From contig NZ_CP076563.1 in the NCBI RefSeq assembly GCF_044357945.1, positions 1,674,001 through 1,738,000 on the forward strand: a DNA stretch of 64,000 nt, given 5' to 3'. Positions within the stretch are counted from its first letter, which is position 1. Every line of letters starts with the position of its first letter. The notes under the pieces were generated by a model. It worked only from the letters and a program-made list of their open reading frames with translations, did not search any database and was not told the origin of the DNA. The translations under genes were made by a program, and so were the position numbers. The stretch comes from QAND01 sp003150225 (GTDB lineage Bacteria; Bacillota; Clostridia; Christensenellales; QAND01). Shown here in pieces: positions 56,921-64,000 of this stretch.

Positions 56921-57191
56921 AAGTCGAAAAAACCCAGTGTTTATGCGGGTTTCGGGACTTTCTAAACCGAATAAATTTACCTCTTTACACCAAATTTACA
57001 CCAATCGGTGCTAAAAACGGTGCAGAGACTAAAAAATCGCATAATTTTAAGTTTCACACAGCTCCTGAGAAGTTACTGCTTCTCAGGAGCTTCTTTCATT
57101 TCTCATAGTTTTCGGACTACATCGCAAACTACACCAATCCTGTTTTTCTCAATATAATGAGGATAATCACAGAGGAAGGGGGGGTTATACT
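56921..57191. other. Left boundary of the mobile element
   Basis: Just after the lysS stop the sequence becomes AT-rich. TTTACACCAA occurs at 56984-56993 and 56995-57004, and TACACCAAT at 57130-57138; such short direct repeats resemble arm sites of a tyrosine recombinase. No second copy of a lysS end can be compared in this window, so the exact att core is not determined. The stretch has no gene. Confidence 0.55.
57060..57095 (+). terminator. Hairpin before the zinc-ribbon gene
   Basis: AGCTCCTGAGAAG and CTTCTCAGGAGCT with a 6-base loop, then TCTTTC. Thirteen perfect pairs. It may end lysS transcription or belong to the element end. Confidence 0.75.
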
Positions 57192-58583
57192 ATGAGCAAC
57201 AGTTTAGCAAGCGTTCACCCGGAGCTAATTCCTGAATGGTCAGAGAGGAATTTACCGCTGACGCCTGATAAGATAACCTTCGGTTCAAATAAAAGAGTGT
57301 GGTGGAAAGGCGCTTGCGGACACGAATGGGAAACGAGCGTTAAAGCTCGTTCAAAGGGCGAGAAATGCCCGATATGCTCAGGAGCGAGAGTAATAGAGGG
57401 TATCAATGATTTAGCCACATTGAAGCCCCTGTTGGCTCAGGAGTGGTCTAAAAAGAACAAATTAAAGCCTACCGAGGTATCTGTCGCTTCTCATAAGAAG
57501 ATTATTTGGAAATGCAAACACGGACACGAATGGGAAGCAAGCGTTAAAAGCAGAACGATAAACGGTACAGGCTGTCCATACTGCTCACACAATAAAGTCC
57601 TTGCCGGATTCAATGACCTTGCTTCACAGTATCCCGATATTGCTGCTGAATGGTCTGACAGAAATCTTCCGTTGCTGCCTACAATGGTAACAGCCTTTGC
57701 AAACAGTAAGGCTTGGTGGAAATGCAGAGATTGCGGAAACGAGTGGTACACTCTTATTTCAACCCGTGCCGGTGGGAGTAGATGTCCGTATTGTAGTGGA
57801 TATACATTGCTCAAAGGATTTAATGACTTGGCGACTACGCACCCTGACCTTGCGGCTGAGTGGTCAGAAAGAAATTATCCCCTAATGCCTGATGAGGTAA
57901 ACGCAAAATCAAGACATAATGTTTGGTGGAAGTGTAAGACCTGTGGCAATGAGTGGAAGTCCGTTATCAATGCTCGTGTAAAAGGAACAGTATGCCCGGT
58001 TTGTGCGGACAGGGCGGTTCTTGCAGGATACAATGATTTAGCCACAACGGACAGGAAACTGCTTGCTGAATGGGATTACGAAAAAAACTCTCTGCTCCCG
58101 ACACAAGTGTCAAGAAAGTCGATGAAAAGTGTGTGGTGGAAATGTTCACTCGGACACTCTTGGAAAGCAAAAATCAGCGACAGAACAATTATCGGAGAAA
58201 AATGCACCGTATGCGAAAGCGAATATCGCTCCGTGTTCCCCGGCTTGGCTGTTGCCTATTACGCCAATCAAAAAGGACTAAAGGTACAGCTCGGTTCAGA
58301 TAAACTATTGGGAATACCTCTTGAAACATACATTCCGCCAGAAAAGCTGGCGATAGAATTTACGAACGGCTCAGAACAGATGGAGGTTCTCAAAAGCCAC
58401 TTATGCAAGCAGCGAAATATAAAACTTGTAAAGCTCCCTTTTAAGACAACCGAAACGGAAACGGAGTATGCCGACAGAGTAAAAGCAGTTTTCAAAAGCG
58501 TACATATCTTTATTTATTCTGATGTCGAAGCAGATGTTTCGGTAATCAGAGCAAAATACAATGAATGGAGGAAAAGATTATGA
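57192..58583 (+). CDS. Five-repeat zinc-ribbon protein with predicted PD-(D/E)XK nuclease domain
   Basis: 463 residues. Five repeats of about 69 residues (roughly 3-345) each contain LA...EWS, a VWWKC..GHEW or CGNEW block and a CPxC pair, the DUF4379 zinc-ribbon pattern. Repeats 3 and 4 have full CxxC/CxxC sites; repeats 1, 2 and 5 replace one Cys by His. The C-terminal 115 residues (LLGIPLETYIPPEKLAIEF, then LCKQRNIKLVKLPF) resemble Vsr-like nucleases, though the usual Asp is Glu. AT-rich codon use differs from the chromosome. A DNA-binding or defence role is inferred only. Confidence 0.75.
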   Translation: MSNSLASVHPELIPEWSERNLPLTPDKITFGSNKRVWWKGACGHEWETSVKARSKGEKCPICSGARVIEGINDLATLKPLLAQEWSKKNKLKPTEVSVASHKKIIWKCKHGHEWEASVKSRTINGTGCPYCSHNKVLAGFNDLASQYPDIAAEWSDRNLPLLPTMVTAFANSKAWWKCRDCGNEWYTLISTRAGGSRCPYCSGYTLLKGFNDLATTHPDLAAEWSERNYPLMPDEVNAKSRHNVWWKCKTCGNEWKSVINARVKGTVCPVCADRAVLAGYNDLATTDRKLLAEWDYEKNSLLPTQVSRKSMKSVWWKCSLGHSWKAKISDRTIIGEKCTVCESEYRSVFPGLAVAYYANQKGLKVQLGSDKLLGIPLETYIPPEKLAIEFTNGSEQMEVLKSHLCKQRNIKLVKLPFKTTETETEYADRVKAVFKSVHIFIYSDVEADVSVIRAKYNEWRKRL

Positions 58584-58759
58584 GAGAAGAAAAGTTCCAT
58601 ATCTATCTTAATGATGACGAATATAGCAGAGTAATACAATCACTAATGCGTTTGAAGAACAACTTGATAGCACAAGGAAGATACACCGACGGCGTTGACG
58701 ATGTTCTCTGCAAGGTGCTTTCAGCCAAGAAAAGAAAGTTCAAAATCAAATATATCTAA
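58580..58759 (+). CDS. Small conserved element protein of unknown function
   Basis: 59 residues from the ATG at 58580 after GGAGG, overlapping the previous stop by four bases. MREEKFHIYLNDDEYSRVIQ, then KNNLIAQGRYTDGVDD, and a basic C-terminus. I have seen this type only in conjugative elements of gut Bacillota. A ribbon-helix-helix fold is possible but not shown. Confidence 0.7.
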   Translation: MREEKFHIYLNDDEYSRVIQSLMRLKNNLIAQGRYTDGVDDVLCKVLSAKKRKFKIKYI

Positions 58760-58767
58760 ACACGAAA

Positions 58768-58800
58768 AGAGACCGCCTACACGATGTAAGCGGTCTTTGA
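58768..58800 (+). terminator. Terminator after the small element protein
   Basis: AGAGACCGC-C-TACA, a CGA loop, TGTA-A-GCGGTCTTT with one internal mismatch, then TTTG. Confidence 0.8.
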
Positions 58801-58836
58801 TTATTTAAAGTGAGTACGACAAACTGGAATTTGTAG

Positions 58837-59331
58837 TTATCTATACTCATTTGGAATTTCGATATGAAATGTCTCACACAATAACTTCACATCATGCACA
58901 TCATTCTCATCAAATTCGTATCCCAGATGGAACATTACTTGACTATATGGTTCAATACAGGAAACCTCTATCTCCTCAATTTTTCCTTTGCCCGAAAAAG
59001 TTTCTATCGGAAAACAATCCCCCTCATAAAGAATTTCACCTTCGCCCGTATATTCAAAACAATGCAAATCAACAATTCTGTTTTTCGCATCTTCCCATAC
59101 AGTATGGTTCAATGTTGTATATTCCATCTTAATCTCATAAAAGTCATTAGCTTTCATCATCTCTATAAAGTTCTGATAATCTTTCTTTTCTACAAAAATA
59201 TCAATATCGTTATGGGCTCTTGACTGATATCCAAGAAGAGCATCTACACCCCAGCCGCCATCAAGAAAGACTTTAATCTCCGCATCTATTGCAAATTGAA
59301 GAATCTGTTTTACATCTGTTATATTGACCAT
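58837..59331 (-). CDS. lnu(C): Lincosamide nucleotidyltransferase, Lnu(C) type
   Basis: 164 residues, the length of Lnu(C). DGGWGVDALLGYQSRAHNDIDIF (residues about 24-46) is the nucleotidyltransferase motif with the catalytic Asp pair. NHTVWEDAKNRIVDLHCFEY and HLGYEFDENDVHD are as I remember for Lnu(C), with a few substitutions. It adenylylates lincomycin and clindamycin. The gene is more AT-rich than the flanking element and runs against it, so it was probably inserted as a separate unit; no transposase is left. GGAGATG precedes the ATG. Confidence 0.88.
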   Translation of the reverse strand: MVNITDVKQILQFAIDAEIKVFLDGGWGVDALLGYQSRAHNDIDIFVEKKDYQNFIEMMKANDFYEIKMEYTTLNHTVWEDAKNRIVDLHCFEYTGEGEILYEGDCFPIETFSGKGKIEEIEVSCIEPYSQVMFHLGYEFDENDVHDVKLLCETFHIEIPNEYR

Positions 59332-59367
59332 CTTATCATCTCCGCAAATTCAAATTTGTCTTTTTCT

Positions 59368-59373
59368 ATTATA
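59368..59373 (-). promoter_or_regulatory. -10 element of lnu(C)
   Basis: TATAAT on the minus strand, 37 bases before the start codon. The -35 is weak. Confidence 0.5.
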
Positions 59374-59399
59374 CACCAAAAATATGAATAATTCTACCC

Positions 59400-59445
59400 G
59401 CCGTCTATTGACCTCAGTTACGAGGAAAATAGGCGGCTTTTTCTC
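59400..59445 (+). terminator. Terminator-like hairpin between lnu(C) and the parA leader
   Basis: GCCGTCTATT...CCTC pairs with GAGG...AATAGGCGGC around a two-base internal mismatch, followed by five T. It would shield the parA leader from transcripts arriving from the left. Confidence 0.65.
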
Positions 59446-59939
59446 GTTCAGAAAAATTTTTTCAAAAAATTTTTGAAAAAGGGGCGATTTTGGGTGTGCA
59501 TTTTGACCCCCTTTGTCCAAATGAGTGAAGGGGTTAATTCCGAAATGTGAAAACGGAAGCCTTTCACTTGTATTTTGACAACTGAATAAATCATTCACTA
59601 AGACTTTATTTCTGATGATTTTAGCCACCTTATCGGGTACGCCGAGACTTCTGCATTGCAGAACAGCGAGAACTCCCGGTATAAGTAATAGGTTGCCCCT
59701 GTTACGGCGATGACAGTCAGGAGGATAATGATACTTCTCTACGGAGCTGGCGGAGTACCCGGCAGAGGTGAAATTCCTATGATACAGATTAGCAGTCTGT
59801 TCCTTAGTGACTTCCCGTGAGCTTTTGCTCGGCAAGGGGTGTTGAGAACAAATATTGCCCGACCGGCTAGGAAATGAGCCGGTCAAGTACATAGCCATAC
59901 TGCGATGGCTATGAATTTTACGAAAGGAGGACGCACAAA
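59446..59939 (+). other. Structured non-coding leader of parA
   Basis: About 490 bases. It begins with an A/T palindrome at 59452-59480 (TTTTTTC, AAAAAATTTTT, GAAAAA). A possible 30-codon frame follows AGGAGG at 59728-59820. Two perfect hairpins close it: GACCGGCT/AGCCGGTC at 59861-59884 and CATAGCCAT/ATGGCTATG at 59890-59913. The last lies 26 bases before the parA start, so it can affect its translation. It may also hold the centromere for ParA. Confidence 0.55.
59728..59820 (+). CDS. Possible 30-residue peptide in the parA leader
   Basis: ATG at 59728 follows AGGAGG with only three bases between, too tight for good initiation. The product would read MILLYGAGGVPGRGEIP then MIQISSLFLSDFP. 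It has no family I know. It may be a leader peptide or chance. Confidence 0.25.
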   Translation: MILLYGAGGVPGRGEIPMIQISSLFLSDFP

Positions 59940-60764
59940 GTGTCGAACTGCAAAACGATTGCGATATGCAATCAAAAAGGCGGAGTTGGAAAGACGACCA
60001 CTACGGTAAACCTCGGTGTCGGTCTTGCAATGCAGGGAAAGAAAGTGTTGCTCATAGACGCAGACCCACAGGGCGACTTAACCACCTGTCTCGGCTGGCA
60101 GGATACGGACAACTTGGGTATCACGCTTGCAACGAAACTCACAGATGTCATAAACGAAACGATGAATGACCCTACGGTCGGTATTCTGCACCACGACGAA
60201 GGTGTTGACCTTGTTCCGGCAAACCTTGAGCTTTCAGCAATGGAATTTAACCTTGTCAACGCAATGAGCAGAGAGACGGCATTGAGAAATTATCTCAGCG
60301 AAGTGAAGGACAAATACGACTATATTCTTATAGACTGTATGCCTTCCCTCGGAATGGTAACAATCAATGCGCTATCTGCGGCAGACAGCGTTATTATTCC
60401 TGTTCAGGCTCAGTATTTACCAGCAAAAGGAATGACGCAGCTTGTTCAGACCATTTCACGAGTAAAGAAGCGTATCAATCCGAGCTTGAAGATTGACGGT
60501 ATGCTTCTCACTTTGGTGGATAGCCGTACCAACCTCGCCAAAAGCACGGTAGAAGCTCTGAGAGAGAACTTCGGTAGTCAAATCAAGATGTATAGAACAT
60601 ATATCCCGATTGCCGTAAAAGCCGCAGAGACTTCTTCCAAAGGCAAGAGCATTTTTGCCTATGAACCCAACAGTACGGTGTCAAAGGCGTACACCGAATT
60701 TACAAAGGAGGTGTTAGCCGATGGCAGGAAGAAAGAGCGACTTCACTCTCACGAAGCTCGATGA
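59940..60764 (+). CDS. parA: ParA-family partition ATPase
   Basis: 274 residues, GTG start after AAAGGAGG. The deviant Walker A is NQKGGVGKTTTTVNLGVGLA (residues 11-30), Walker A' LLIDADPQGDLTTCLG, Walker B YDYILIDCMPSLG. It belongs to the Soj/ParA group carried by conjugative elements and helps maintain the excised circle. Its 3' end overlaps parB by 44 bases. Confidence 0.93.
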   Translation: MSNCKTIAICNQKGGVGKTTTTVNLGVGLAMQGKKVLLIDADPQGDLTTCLGWQDTDNLGITLATKLTDVINETMNDPTVGILHHDEGVDLVPANLELSAMEFNLVNAMSRETALRNYLSEVKDKYDYILIDCMPSLGMVTINALSAADSVIIPVQAQYLPAKGMTQLVQTISRVKKRINPSLKIDGMLLTLVDSRTNLAKSTVEALRENFGSQIKMYRTYIPIAVKAAETSSKGKSIFAYEPNSTVSKAYTEFTKEVLADGRKKERLHSHEAR

Positions 60765-60927
60765 CTTATTCTCAACGCAGGAACAGAGAGATGAAGAAAA
60801 ACTTTCAAAAATCCGAGATATTCCCTTGACTGAAATTGACGATTTCCCCGACCACCCTTTTAAGGTGCGTGATGACGAGGATATGTTGAGAAGTGCAAGG
60901 AACTGTCGCTTTACGATACCGACGTAA
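60721..60927 (+). pseudogene. parB: parB, truncated and fused to foreign sequence
   Basis: The first 55 codons are a ParB N-terminus (IPLTEIDDFPDHPFKVRDDEDM), starting at an ATG after AAAGGAGG. After about 60887 the frame changes into unrelated sequence (LRSARNCRFTIPT) and stops. The helix-turn-helix and dimerisation parts are gone, so partition is lost. The deletion joins it to the tail of srtB. Confidence 0.88.
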
Positions 60928-61025
60928 CCGCTGAATACGGCGACAAGCTCTTAACTCTTTCCACCTGTGAGTATTCCAGGACAAACGGCAGACTCGTTGT
61001 AGTGGCGAAGCTCATTAACGAATAA
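60886..61025 (+). pseudogene. srtB: 3' fragment of a class B sortase gene
   Basis: In another frame from parB the sequence reads EKCKELSLYDTDVTAEYGD, then KLLTLSTCEYSRTNGRLVVVAK, the end of SrtB with the active TLSTC cysteine and catalytic Arg. Only about 46 codons remain. In complete elements this gene lies far from parB. It has no start. Confidence 0.85.
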
Positions 61026-61065
61026 CACAACAGGTGGTTCAGCCTGCATAGGAAGGAGGGATTGT

Positions 61066-62775
61066 ATGGCTGATATTAAAACGAAAGACAATGCAAAAGG
61101 TACGATACGAACCATAGATAAGGCTGCCGTTGCAACCCAACGAATGAAGCAGGCGTATATCGCAACAAAAGAAAAGGCGGAACGGTCGGTAAATGCCAAC
61201 AGCAGTTCTGCCGAGGAATATGCTTCCGATAAGCTGGAAAGCGGTATTGACGAGATGGTTCACGATGGTGCTTATGCGTTCGATAAGGCTGGACGAAAAG
61301 GACTTGAAACCACAAAAGAGAATATCCGCACCGCAAAGGACGGTATTCAGCGTTTCAAGCAACAACGAGCCGAGCAGTCTTTGAGAAAACAGGCTTCGCA
61401 GAATACAAGCTCGGCAATTAAGACTGTCGATAAGGCGGAAAAGACCATTAAGCAGTCGGCTACTTCCTCCGGAAAGAAAACCATTAAGTTTGCCGGGAAA
61501 GAAGCAACGAAAACCGCACAGAAATCGGTTAAGACGGCTGAACAGACTGCAAAAACGGCGATAAAGACAAGCCAGCAAGCGGCGAAAGCGGCACAGAAAA
61601 CAGCTCAGGCGACGGTTAAGGCTTCGCAGAAAGCGGCACAGGCGGCAAAAGCTACCGCCAAAGCAACAGCCGCTACGATTAAAGCCGCAGCCAAAGCCAC
61701 CGTTGCCGCAGTAAAAGCAATCATAGCGGCGGTAAAAGGTTTGATAGCCGCTATCGCTGCCGGCGGTTGGGTTGCGGTGGTAGTAATTATTGTGCTATGT
61801 CTTGTAGCCTTGATTGCGGGTTCTGTGTTTGGTATCTTCTTTTCGGGAGAGGATTCCGGCACGGGAATGTCAATGCAGACAGTCGTTCAGGAAATCAATC
61901 AGGAATATGATGACCGATTGGAACAGAAAAAGAACTCTGTAAGCTATGATGTGCTTGAAATGAGCGGAAGCCGAGCTGTGTGGAAAGAGGTTCTTGCGGT
62001 CTATTCTGTTAAAGTAAATACCGACCCCGACAATCCGATGGAGGTTGCCACGGTTGATGAAACCAAGAAACAGCTACTGTCGGATATTTTTTGGGAGATG
62101 AACGATATTTCTTCCCGAACGGAAACGAAAACCCATACCGAAATCGAGGAAAGCGACGACGGACACGGCAACATCGTACAGACCGAAACCACAGTAACCG
62201 AAACTTTTTTGTATATCACGGTATCGCACAAGACCGTAGATGAAATGGCGGCTATGTACGGCTTTAATCAGGAGCAGAAAGATTATCTTGCCGAGCTGTT
62301 GCAGGACGAAAACAATCAGCTATGGTCACAGGTGCTTTACGGTATCGGATACAGCGACGACCAAATCGTAACGGTCGCTCTGTCTCAGGTGGGTAATGTA
62401 GGCGGTCAGCCTTACTGGTCTTGGTACGGCTTTGACTCCCGTGTAGAGTGGTGTGCCTGCTTTGTTTCTTGGTGTGCCAACGAGTGCGGATATATCGACG
62501 CCGGTATTATTCCGAAGTATGCCGGTTGCGTAAACGGCGTTCAATGGTTCAGAGACCGAGGACAATGGGCAGACGGTTCGTATGAGCCTTCGCCCGGTAC
62601 AATCATCTTCTTTGACTGGGAGGGCGACGGTGTGACAGACCACACCGGTATCGTTCAGAGATGCGAGAACGGTACAGTCTATACCGTTGAGGGCAACTCA
62701 GGCGACACTTGCAGAACCAAAACATACCCTGTCGGAAGCTCTGTTATCTACGGATACGGTATTCCGGCATATTAA
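61066..62775 (+). CDS. Conjugation-type CHAP-domain peptidoglycan hydrolase
   Basis: 569 residues, ATG after AAGGAGG. Residues 1-225 are very rich in Ala, Lys and Thr and likely form a long cytoplasmic helix; a membrane segment (WVAVVVIIVLCLVALIAGSVFG) follows near 236-258. The C-terminal CHAP/NlpC domain (SRVEWCACFVSWCANECGYID) has the catalytic Cys near 468, His in TDHTGIVQ and Asn in EGNSGD. It opens the wall for the conjugation machine. It appears complete although its transfer partners are missing. Confidence 0.9.
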   Translation: MADIKTKDNAKGTIRTIDKAAVATQRMKQAYIATKEKAERSVNANSSSAEEYASDKLESGIDEMVHDGAYAFDKAGRKGLETTKENIRTAKDGIQRFKQQRAEQSLRKQASQNTSSAIKTVDKAEKTIKQSATSSGKKTIKFAGKEATKTAQKSVKTAEQTAKTAIKTSQQAAKAAQKTAQATVKASQKAAQAAKATAKATAATIKAAAKATVAAVKAIIAAVKGLIAAIAAGGWVAVVVIIVLCLVALIAGSVFGIFFSGEDSGTGMSMQTVVQEINQEYDDRLEQKKNSVSYDVLEMSGSRAVWKEVLAVYSVKVNTDPDNPMEVATVDETKKQLLSDIFWEMNDISSRTETKTHTEIEESDDGHGNIVQTETTVTETFLYITVSHKTVDEMAAMYGFNQEQKDYLAELLQDENNQLWSQVLYGIGYSDDQIVTVALSQVGNVGGQPYWSWYGFDSRVEWCACFVSWCANECGYIDAGIIPKYAGCVNGVQWFRDRGQWADGSYEPSPGTIIFFDWEGDGVTDHTGIVQRCENGTVYTVEGNSGDTCRTKTYPVGSSVIYGYGIPAY

Positions 62776-62779
62776 AAAT

Positions 62780-62805
62780 GATGGCTGCTCGTTTGAGTAG
62801 CCATC
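62780..62805. terminator. Hairpin between converging element genes
   Basis: GATGGCTGCTC, a GTTT loop, GAGTAGCCATC. Eleven pairs with one G-T; weak T-run on either side. Confidence 0.65.
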
Positions 62806-62813
62806 AAGTACAT

Positions 62814-63140
62814 TTACCATAATACTGTTGGTTTTGGAATTTCAAGGTTTGATTTTATGATTTGAAAATAGTATATCGAATTTTCGGTTGTTATCATCAA
62901 TATGCCATCTTTAATTTCGTAGTCATCATTAGATGATACCATTCCTTTAGAAAATACCACTTCGCTGTCGATAATAGGATTCCATTGAAAATACTGTTTA
63001 TGAACAGATTTAATGATATAAAGTACACCTATTAGACCGAGATATTTTTTTCGCCAACTATCGGTTTGCGATTCACCTGATTTTGATGTGGAACATTTAT
63101 AAGTCACAATGTATTCTTTCAATATAGCTTTATTTTTCAT
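62814..63140 (-). CDS. Hypothetical protein, AT-rich
   Basis: 108 residues. YIVTYKCSTSKSGESQTDSW, then KYLGLIGVLYIIKSVHKQYF, and a C-terminal beta-rich stretch (GILMITTENSIYYFQIIK). No family recognised. No clear ribosome binding site; its ATG overlaps the end of the upstream fragment, so it may be translated by coupling and is probably now silent. Confidence 0.45.
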   Translation of the reverse strand: MKNKAILKEYIVTYKCSTSKSGESQTDSWRKKYLGLIGVLYIIKSVHKQYFQWNPIIDSEVVFSKGMVSSNDDYEIKDGILMITTENSIYYFQIIKSNLEIPKPTVLW

Positions 63141-63354
63141 TGAATAACAAATAGGAATAATTCATTTTCTTTCTTGAAATTAAGTTAATTAAAGCTGAGC
63201 GTTGTTCCACTGCCCAAGAAAACCAATTATTCAATATCTTCTTTGCAGTCGGTCTATAAATAGTACCACCAATAGCTTTTTCAAAATCAAGAATCATTTG
63301 CTCAAAAGCCTCGTCGTATGTTACTTCATATGTATATTTATCATATCTCTTAGG
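63130..63354 (-). pseudogene. 5'-truncated gene at the element junction
   Basis: An open frame of 74 codons without a start reads YEVTYDEAFEQMILDFEKAI, then GGTIYRPTAKKILNNWFSWA, and ends EK at 63130. An in-frame TGA lies at 63355-63357 where composition changes. Coding character is clear, so it is a gene cut by the junction. It overlaps the start of the next leftward gene. Confidence 0.6.
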
Positions 63355-63357
63355 TCA

Positions 63358-64000
63358 GTTTACAAGGAACTACACGCAGACCGTGAAACGGGCTGCTGAC
63401 AACAAACGGCGCTATGCTCCCGGCTGGGTGCATAGCACCTGTTTGTTGCGGGGGTTTCCAAAGGGGGCAGCGCCCCATTTGGCACACGACTTTGCGGAGC
63501 AAAGTGTAGTGTGTTATACGCTCTGTCGGCGTTGCCCTGAAAATACCGTTGCCGCCGGGGAGGGCAAGGGCATTTGACGCGGCAGGAAAGCAGGGCTTTG
63601 TTTGGGGCTGGTAAGCCGGAAACAAAGGGCTGATTTCAGCAGCAGACAGGGCGTATTATGAAAGCCCCCGTCCCTCGTCCTCCGCCCCCGGCCTATGGGA
63701 CAAAAAGTCCCAAAGCTCTGGACACCGTGACCAGATGTGTGGCCACACTCCGGGAAAAGTAGCAGGACGGCAGGAAACCGTCAAGGCTGAAATGAATGGG
63801 CTGACGCCCGGCCTTGACCGTTCCCCGCCGCCCCGCTGGATGGGTGGACAAGGTGGCCAATCCCTAAAAGTGTTTGGCCGCACTCGTTCATTTTGGGGCC
63901 TTTCTTCTCCCAAAATTGAAATGGGCGGGAAAGCCCTAAAATGGCTTTCCCGCCTTGATTACCCATTAGCAAAGACGGGCGAGACTGTCAACGGCGGCGC
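63358..64000. other. GC-rich hairpin cluster, possible oriT or mobilisation region
   Basis: No convincing gene in about 640 bases. Strong inverted repeats follow one another: CAACAAAC..CTATGC / GCATAG..GTTTGTTG at 63400-63448; CACAC and ACTTTGC / GCAAAGT and GTGTG at 63483-63513; TGGGAC/GTCCCA at 63696-63712; a perfect 12-base-pair stem GGCGGGAAAGCC/GGCTTTCCCGCC at 63924-63954. Such stretches flank relaxase genes in mobilisable elements of gut Bacillota. The relaxase would lie beyond the window. Confidence 0.5.
63924..63958 (+). terminator. Twelve-base-pair hairpin near the right edge
   Basis: GGCGGGAAAGCC, CTAAAAT loop, GGCTTTCCCGCC, then TTGATT. Perfect pairing; the T-run is poor. Confidence 0.5.

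Larger units (their letters stand above)
56930..64000. mobile_element. Remnant of a Tn1549-like integrative conjugative element
   Basis: The shift in base composition, parA-parB, sortase and CHAP hydrolase of conjugative-transposon type, and a resistance gene identify the region. The relaxase, coupling protein, VirB4 and integrase are not in the window. The parB-srtB joint shows an internal deletion. The right end lies beyond 64000 or was replaced by other DNA at 63355. Confidence 0.8.

Noticed and set aside
59350..59898. 182-codon minus-strand frame upstream of parA
   Set aside because: It spans the terminator-like hairpin, the A/T palindrome and the leader hairpins, and has no family features.
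63383..63577. 64-codon frame in the hairpin region
   Set aside because: It runs through two perfect stem-loops and lacks a ribosome binding site; more likely non-coding.

Overview
The window is chromosomal DNA of a Gram-positive anaerobe of the Bacillota, most likely class Clostridia. The signs are a zinc-type S14, a KOW protein between map and infA, strong GGAGG ribosome binding sites on nearly every gene, a Rex regulator, VanW-domain surface proteins, a two-subunit iron-sulfur serine dehydratase and the architecture of the rRNA operon. The chromosomal part is GC-rich for this group. I cannot name the genus from the sequence alone.

Region by region: (1) 1-17300 is the S10/spc/alpha ribosomal protein cluster from the tail of rplB to rplQ. 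It includes secY, adk, map, infA and rpoA, and is followed by the group II ECF transporter core (ecfA1, ecfA2, ecfT), truA and a separately promoted rplM-rpsI pair with an L13-type leader. (2) 17347-20322 carries trxB, glmM and an unusual reverse-rubrerythrin-like protein. (3) 20373-26502 has a GNAT acetyltransferase; a leftward operon of a small unknown protein, a hot-dog thioesterase and a FetAB-type exporter; a divergent solitary DNA methyltransferase; split chromate transporter genes; and rex. (4) 26536-38346 has two VanW-domain proteins, then an apparent long transcription unit: Lrp-type regulator, class I aminotransferase, six consecutive Cof-type HAD phosphatases, a DUF362-ferredoxin protein and trmL. 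(5) 38774-43699 has a Na/phosphate cotransporter behind a well-formed three-repeat PhoP box, a QueG-like iron-sulfur protein, a membrane-anchored metallo-beta-lactamase-fold hydrolase and mnmA. (6) 43825-49240 is a complete rRNA operon: 16S, tRNA-Ala, tRNA-Ile, 23S, tRNA-Asn, 5S. (7) 49252-56920 has a collagen-like protein, sdaAB-sdaAA, a peptidoglycan-binding M14 peptidase, a small membrane protein, dus, greA and lysS.

(8) Directly after lysS the base composition drops and the sequence becomes a fragment of an integrative conjugative element of the Tn1549-like type. It holds a five-repeat zinc-ribbon protein with a nuclease-like C-terminus, a small conserved protein, an lnu(C)-type lincosamide resistance gene, parA, a parB 5' fragment joined directly to the 3' end of a class B sortase gene, and a CHAP-domain conjugation hydrolase. 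The parB-srtB joint implies a large internal deletion that removed most transfer genes. Near 63355 a second compositional step truncates a leftward gene and leads into a GC-rich, hairpin-filled segment that resembles a mobilisation or oriT region.

The most notable observations are the six-gene HAD array, the reverse rubrerythrin that has lost the usual iron ligands, the PhoP box, the rearranged conjugative element with its resistance gene, the zinc-ribbon/nuclease protein, and two hairpin-rich non-coding stretches in the element. I found no clear evidence for a wholly new multi-gene system.
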